The notes below the pieces were generated by a model. That model had not been told where the DNA came from. It did not search any database and saw nothing but the letters and a program-made list of their open reading frames with translations. A DNA stretch of 9,629 nt from NCBI GenBank assembly GCA_023255415.1, contig JALRIN010000058.1:1-9629 (forward strand), in the 5' to 3' direction. Positions 6,526-9,629 of the stretch are shown here, piece by piece (the stretch's first letter is position 1; every line of letters starts with the position of its first letter). A program made the translations under genes and the position numbers. Origin of the DNA: Cypionkella sp. GTDB lineage: Bacteria; Pseudomonadota; Alphaproteobacteria; Rhodobacterales; Rhodobacteraceae.

Positions 6526-7929
6526 TCACAGCACCCCCTCCAATTTCCCGGCATCAAAGCCCGCTCCTGCCACCAAATCAACGCCCGCCTTCGACATCCG
6601 CACCTCAACCCCCGCCGCCGTCAAAGCCGCCTTCATCGCGTCTAAGGCTGCGAAATCCTTGCTTTGTTGTGCCTGCGCGCGCAGCTCTGTCACCCGTGCA
6701 GCATAAGGGGCCAGATCGACGCTCGGCTGGCTCTGCGCAATCCACCCGCTCTGGCGCATCTGCAACAGCCCCAAAAGCACCGCTGTGCGCTTCAACACCC
6801 GCGCATCGCCACGCTTTGCCAGCTCCAGCAACTCCGTCAGCGCAGCCGAGGTGTTCAGATCGTTCTGCAAAGCCGCCAACACCTTCGGATCTGGCGCCAG
6901 GCTCATATCCAGCTCCACCTCGCCCACCGCCGCATAAAGCCCGTCCAGCGTCTTTTTCGCCTGCGCCGCCTTATCGGCGGTCCAATCCATTGGTTTGGAA
7001 TAATGCGTGCCCAGATAGACCATGCGGATCACCTCGCCCGCATAGCCTTGGTCCAGCAAATCGCGCACAGTAAAGAAATTGCCCAAGGATTTGGACATCT
7101 TCTTGCCCTCGACCTGCAACATCTCATTATGCATCCATATCTTGGCGAAATCCGCCTCGGGATGCGCGCAGCAGCTTTGCGCGATCTCGTTTTCGTGGTG
7201 GGGAAATTGCAAATCCAAGCCGCCGCCGTGAATGTCAAACGACGCGCCCAACAATTCATAGCTCATTGCCGAGCATTCGATATGCCAACCCGGCCTGCCA
7301 AAGCCCCAGGGGCTGTCCCAGCCGGGCTCCGCCTCAGAGGAAGGTTTCCACAGCACGAAATCCATCGGGTCTTCTTTAAACGGCGCCACCTCGACCCGCG
7401 CGCCTGCGATCATATCATCGACCGAGCGACCAGACAGCGCGCCATAGTCTTTGTACGAACGTACACGAAACAGCGCATGGCCCTCTGCCGCGTAGGCATG
7501 GCTCTTGGCGATCAGGGTTTCGATCATCGCGATCATCGCGCCGATATATTCCGTCGCGCGCGGCTCCAACGTCGGTCGCAGCGCTCCCAAAGCATCCATA
7601 TCGGCGTGATACCAACCGATGGTCTCTTCGGTGCGCTCGCGGATCAGCACCTCCAGGCTGCGCGGATCGCCTGCCTGTTGCCGCGCCAAGGCACTGGCGT
7701 TGATCTTGTCATCGACATCGGTGAAATTGCGCACATAAGTGACGTGGTTTTCGCCGTAGACGTGACGCAGCAGCCGATACAGCGTGTCAAACACCACCAC
7801 CGGCCGACCATTGCCCAGATGCGCGCGGTCATAAACCGTGGGGCCGCAGACATAGATCCGCACGTTTTTGGCATCAATCGGGGTGAAGTCCTGTTTCACC
7901 CGCGTTTTGTTGTTGTGCAGTCTGATCAT
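6526..7929 (-). CDS. cysS: Cysteinyl-tRNA synthetase
   Basis: Class I aminoacyl-tRNA synthetase that charges tRNA-Cys with cysteine; cytosolic and essential. The 467-residue length is typical. The N-terminal Rossmann domain has YVCGPTVYD with zinc ligand C28 and the HIGH-type box HLGN (37-40). The remaining zinc ligands are visible as C219 (in HIECSAMS), H244 and E248 (in PHHENE), with the same spacing as in E. coli CysRS. The KMSKS loop is intact at 277-281. The C-terminal DALR/anticodon-recognition region follows. The ATG at 7929 is preceded by GAGG (7937-7940, minus strand) at a 7-nt spacer. An upstream in-frame TTG at 7953 would add only eight residues and lacks support. First gene of the minus-strand block; divergent from the decarboxylase gene. 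It contains one of the two GTACG-palindromes described separately. Confidence 0.96.
   Translation of the reverse strand: MIRLHNNKTRVKQDFTPIDAKNVRIYVCGPTVYDRAHLGNGRPVVVFDTLYRLLRHVYGENHVTYVRNFTDVDDKINASALARQQAGDPRSLEVLIRERTEETIGWYHADMDALGALRPTLEPRATEYIGAMIAMIETLIAKSHAYAAEGHALFRVRSYKDYGALSGRSVDDMIAGARVEVAPFKEDPMDFVLWKPSSEAEPGWDSPWGFGRPGWHIECSAMSYELLGASFDIHGGGLDLQFPHHENEIAQSCCAHPEADFAKIWMHNEMLQVEGKKMSKSLGNFFTVRDLLDQGYAGEVIRMVYLGTHYSKPMDWTADKAAQAKKTLDGLYAAVGEVELDMSLAPDPKVLAALQNDLNTSAALTELLELAKRGDARVLKRTAVLLGLLQMRQSGWIAQSQPSVDLAPYAARVTELRAQAQQSKDFAALDAMKAALTAAGVEVRMSKAGVDLVAGAGFDAGKLEGVL
7453..7464. repeat. 12-bp palindrome GTACGAACGTAC inside cysS
   Basis: Arms GTACG and CGTAC are separated by AA; one more T/A pair extends it to 7452-7465. 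In cysS it encodes the residues V-R-S-Y on the minus strand. It differs by one base from the copy at 9513-9524. These two sites hold all four GTAC tetranucleotides in the window. Confidence 0.8.
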
Positions 7930-8002
7930 CGTCAAGCCTCGAAATTGGTCCAAACACGCCTGCGGCGCGGGTCTATCAGCTTGATCCTGTTAAGGGAAAC
8001 AG

Positions 8003-8083
8003 ATGATGGGCCCGCGTGACGCTTGTCAGCAGGGAATGCAGCAAATGCAAAGAAGGTCCATCGGTTTCATGCAGCCTGTGTAG
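8003..8083 (+). CDS. Possible 26-residue leader ORF upstream of the decarboxylase
   Basis: A short frame begins ATGATG at 8003 and ends in TAG at 8081-8083. A good Shine-Dalgarno match, AAGGGA (7992-7997), lies 5 nt upstream, which is the main reason to list it. The predicted peptide is rich in Gln (six) and Met (five), with no hydrophobic or signal-like stretch and only one aromatic residue (F22). It ends 96 bp before the decarboxylase start. It could be a regulatory leader peptide or a chance frame; I do not recognise it. Confidence 0.25.
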   Translation: MMGPRDACQQGMQQMQRRSIGFMQPV

Positions 8084-8150
8084 CGCCAGAATCCAAGGTC
8101 GCCAAGCTTAATTTTCGCGCCAATGCCCCCCTTGTTTGCAGCGCCCCCGC

Positions 8151-8165
8151 GCGCCATGCTGGCGC
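8151..8165 (+). other. Leader hairpin abutting the decarboxylase ribosome binding site
   Basis: Perfect 6-bp arms GCGCCA and TGGCGC enclose a 3-nt loop TGC. The stem ends at the base next to the AAAGGGAG ribosome-binding region (8166-8173). The upstream GCGCCA copies at 8117 and 8083 could pair with the same TGGCGC arm instead, giving alternative structures. Confidence 0.4.
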
Positions 8166-8167
8166 AA

Positions 8168-8173
8168 AGGGAG
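8168..8173 (+). promoter_or_regulatory. Ribosome binding site fixing the decarboxylase start
   Basis: AGGGAG lies 6 nt before the ATG at 8180 and is the best Shine-Dalgarno match in the leader. It sets the start here rather than at the in-frame ATG at 8123, whose extra residues are proline/alanine-rich and unlike the family. Confidence 0.8.
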
Positions 8174-8179
8174 CCTGCG

Positions 8180-9562
8180 ATGAACCATGACGATCTGAAC
8201 CATTGGTCAAAACGCGCCGCCGATTGGGCAAGCGACTATCACAGCAGCTTGCGCGACCGCCCCGTGCGTGCGCCGCTGAACCCCGGTGCAATCGCCCGCC
8301 AATTGCCGCCCCACCCCCCCGAGGCGGGCGAGCCGATGGAAACCATCTTTGCCGATTTTGCCGCCATCGTGCCCGAGGGCATGACCCATTGGCAGCACCC
8401 GCGCTTTTTCGCCTATTTTCCCGCCAATGCCTCGCCCGCCTCGATGTTGGCCGAGCAATTGGCCAATGCGATGGCCGCCCAAGGCATGTTGTGGCAAACC
8501 TCGCCTGCGGTGACCGAGATTGAACAGGTGATGATCCAATGGCTGCGCCAAGCGCTGGGCCTGCCCGAAGGCTTCACCGGCACCATCCACGATTCTGCCA
8601 CCACCACCACGCTGTCGGCCATTTTGACGATGCGCGAACAGGCGACCGCCTTTGCAAGCAATATCAGCGGGTTGCAAGCAAGTCCTCGCCTGCGATTCTA
8701 TGCCAGTGCGCAGACCCATTCTTCGGTCGACAAAGCCATAAGGGTTGCAGGCATTGGCCAAGATAATCTGATCAAGATCGAAACCGACGCACAGTTTTCG
8801 ATGCGGCCAGCGGCGCTCAAGGCCGCGATTGATGCCGATCTGGCGGCGGGCTTTGTGCCTGCGGGCGTGATCCTTTGTGCTGGTGGCACATCGATTGGCG
8901 CTTTTGACCGCATCGGCGACTGCATCACGGTGGCCAAGCAGTTTGGCTTGCCGGTGAATGTAGATGCGGCTTGGGCGGGGTCTGCGATGATCTGCCCCGA
9001 GTATCGCGGGCTTTGGGCGGGGATCGAGGGCGCTGACTCCATCGTCTTTAACCCGCATAAATGGCTGGGCGTGCAGTTTGATTGCGCGGTGCAGTTTCTG
9101 CGCGATCCGACGCCGCAGGTGAAGACGCTTGGGCTGCGCCCCAGCTATCTGGAAACCGCCGGGCGCGAAGAGATCGTGAATTTCAACGAATGGACCGTGC
9201 CTTTGGGGCGGCGGTTTCGCGCGCTCAAGCTGTGGTTCACCCTGCGCGCCTATGGGCTAGAGGGGCTGCGCGCCCGCATCCGCAATCATGTCGCTTGGGC
9301 CGAAGAGGCCTGCGCCGATTTGGCCGCGATTGCGGGGGTGCAGATCACCAGCCAGCCCAGCCTGTCGCTGTTCAGCTTTGCACTGGAAACCCAAGCCAAG
9401 ACCGAGGCGCTGCTGGCGCGGATCAACGACGATGGCCGGATCTATCTGACCCAAACCCTGCACGAGGGACGATATGTCATCCGCGTGCAGGTCGGGCAGT
9501 TTGATTGCACGCGTACGGACGTACAGATGATCGCAAAGGTGGTGGCCGAGCTGATGACCTAA
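8180..9562 (+). CDS. PLP-dependent group II decarboxylase, aromatic-L-amino-acid decarboxylase type
   Basis: Pyridoxal-phosphate enzyme (460 aa) of the DOPA/tryptophan decarboxylase family; predicted to convert an L-amino acid, probably aromatic, to the amine and CO2 in the cytosol. Landmarks align from memory with human DOPA decarboxylase: QTHSSVDKA with the PLP-stacking H180, VDAAWAGSA with the pyridine-nitrogen aspartate D262, NPHKWLG with the PLP lysine K294, the mobile catalytic loop LRPSYLET with Y323, and PLGRRFRALKLWF. Retention of H180 and Y323 favours true decarboxylation over the oxidative aldehyde-synthase variants, which replace one of them. The substrate is not determinable; related bacterial genes are often annotated vaguely as aminotransferase-family proteins. 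It is monocistronic as far as visible, divergent from cysS. The stop overlaps that of the convergent gene, and a GTACG-palindrome lies near the 3' end. Confidence 0.88.
   Translation: MNHDDLNHWSKRAADWASDYHSSLRDRPVRAPLNPGAIARQLPPHPPEAGEPMETIFADFAAIVPEGMTHWQHPRFFAYFPANASPASMLAEQLANAMAAQGMLWQTSPAVTEIEQVMIQWLRQALGLPEGFTGTIHDSATTTTLSAILTMREQATAFASNISGLQASPRLRFYASAQTHSSVDKAIRVAGIGQDNLIKIETDAQFSMRPAALKAAIDADLAAGFVPAGVILCAGGTSIGAFDRIGDCITVAKQFGLPVNVDAAWAGSAMICPEYRGLWAGIEGADSIVFNPHKWLGVQFDCAVQFLRDPTPQVKTLGLRPSYLETAGREEIVNFNEWTVPLGRRFRALKLWFTLRAYGLEGLRARIRNHVAWAEEACADLAAIAGVQITSQPSLSLFSFALETQAKTEALLARINDDGRIYLTQTLHEGRYVIRVQVGQFDCTRTDVQMIAKVVAELMT
9513..9524. repeat. 12-bp palindrome GTACGGACGTAC inside the decarboxylase gene
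   Basis: Arms GTACG and CGTAC are separated by GA. It matches the cysS copy at 11 of 12 positions in the same orientation, although the codons read differently (T-R-T-D-V frame here). Confidence 0.8.
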
Positions 9563-9629
9563 GCCCGTTCGGCCAGCGCCATCCATTCTTCTTCGAAGGC
9601 GGCCAATTGCGCCTGGCGTTCGGACAAAG
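9559..9629 (-). CDS. C-terminal end of a gene running off the right edge, probably an ABC-F ATPase
   Basis: Reading leftward from the edge, an open frame ends in TAG at 9561-9559. The last 14 residues are AAFEEEWMALAERA, a charged, helical tail. This acidic E-E-E-W-x-x-L ending resembles the C-terminus of alphaproteobacterial ABC-F proteins (Uup/EttA-like translation or ribosome-associated ATPases). Only about 23 residues are visible and no ATPase motif falls within the window, so the function is a guess. Its stop and that of the decarboxylase overlap in CTAA (9559-9562), a convergent arrangement like the one at 1040-1043. Confidence 0.6.
   Translation of the reverse strand, partial: LSERQAQLAAFEEEWMALAERA

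Larger units (their letters stand above)
7930..8179. promoter_or_regulatory. Divergent leader region between cysS and the decarboxylase gene
   Basis: This 250-bp stretch should hold promoters for cysS (minus) and the decarboxylase (plus). I cannot name a -35/-10 pair with confidence. It contains the cysS Shine-Dalgarno (7937-7940), a possible leader ORF (8003-8083) with its own AAGGGA, three copies of GCGCCA starting at 8083, 8117 and 8151 (34 nt apart each time), a hairpin at 8151-8165, and the decarboxylase Shine-Dalgarno. No tRNA or known riboswitch is recognisable. Confidence 0.5.

Noticed and set aside
7457..7471. LexA-like GAAC-spacer-GAAC box of alphaproteobacteria
   Set aside because: The second half is GAAA, the spacer is 6 rather than 7, and the site lies within cysS.
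7981..8009. TTGATC as a -35 box in the decarboxylase leader
   Set aside because: At a 17-nt spacing the partner hexamer is TGATGG, far from a -10 consensus.
6664..8019. 451-codon open frame on the plus strand opposite cysS
   Set aside because: It is antisense to a fully supported cysS, rich in His, Arg and Gln as expected for a reversed GC-rich gene, and shows no recognisable domain.
8594..8612. CCACCACCACCACG microrepeat
   Set aside because: It is the codons for a Thr run in the decarboxylase; too short to call a tandem repeat.
8207..9058. 283-codon minus-strand frame across the decarboxylase
   Set aside because: Mirror frame of a gene whose catalytic residues are all intact on the plus strand.

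Overview
The window looks like ordinary chromosome from a GC-rich alphaproteobacterium, most likely a member of the Rhodobacteraceae/Roseobacter group. This rests on the composition (about 60% G+C by eye), the protein sequences, and the combination of a long-type citramalate synthase, cysteinyl-tRNA synthetase and an NDUFAF6-like squalene/phytoene-synthase-fold protein. Genes are packed tightly, with no stretch over 300 bases lacking a gene. I see no phage, transposon, CRISPR array, tRNA or rRNA.

Layout from left to right: (1) glucokinase (+), whose stop codon shares a CTAG palindrome with the stop of a convergent serine esterase. (2) A two-gene minus-strand unit, an AlkA-type DNA glycosylase followed 16 bp later by the alpha/beta-hydrolase esterase. 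(3) A divergent plus-strand pair, an MFS transporter and a GNAT acetyltransferase, overlapping by ATGA. (4) A minus-strand block, cysS, then cimA, then an NDUFAF6-like gene; cimA and the third gene overlap by ATGA, and a G-rich hairpin separates cysS from cimA. (5) After a 250-bp divergent leader region, a plus-strand PLP-dependent aromatic-L-amino-acid decarboxylase homologue. Its stop overlaps the stop of a minus-strand gene that runs off the right edge, probably an ABC-F ATPase.

Functionally the window mixes housekeeping (sugar phosphorylation, tRNA charging, isoleucine precursor synthesis, probable respiratory complex I assembly, alkylation repair) with small accessory functions (efflux, acetylation, ester hydrolysis, amine formation). 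Nothing amounts to a clear new multi-gene system.

The least expected signal is at the DNA level. GTAC occurs only four times in the window, and all four copies lie in two near-identical 12-bp palindromes (GTACGAACGTAC and GTACGGACGTAC), one inside cysS and one inside the decarboxylase gene. Also worth a look are the loss of both aspartate motifs in the synthase-fold protein, a possible 26-codon leader ORF and hairpin upstream of the decarboxylase, and the G-rich hairpin.
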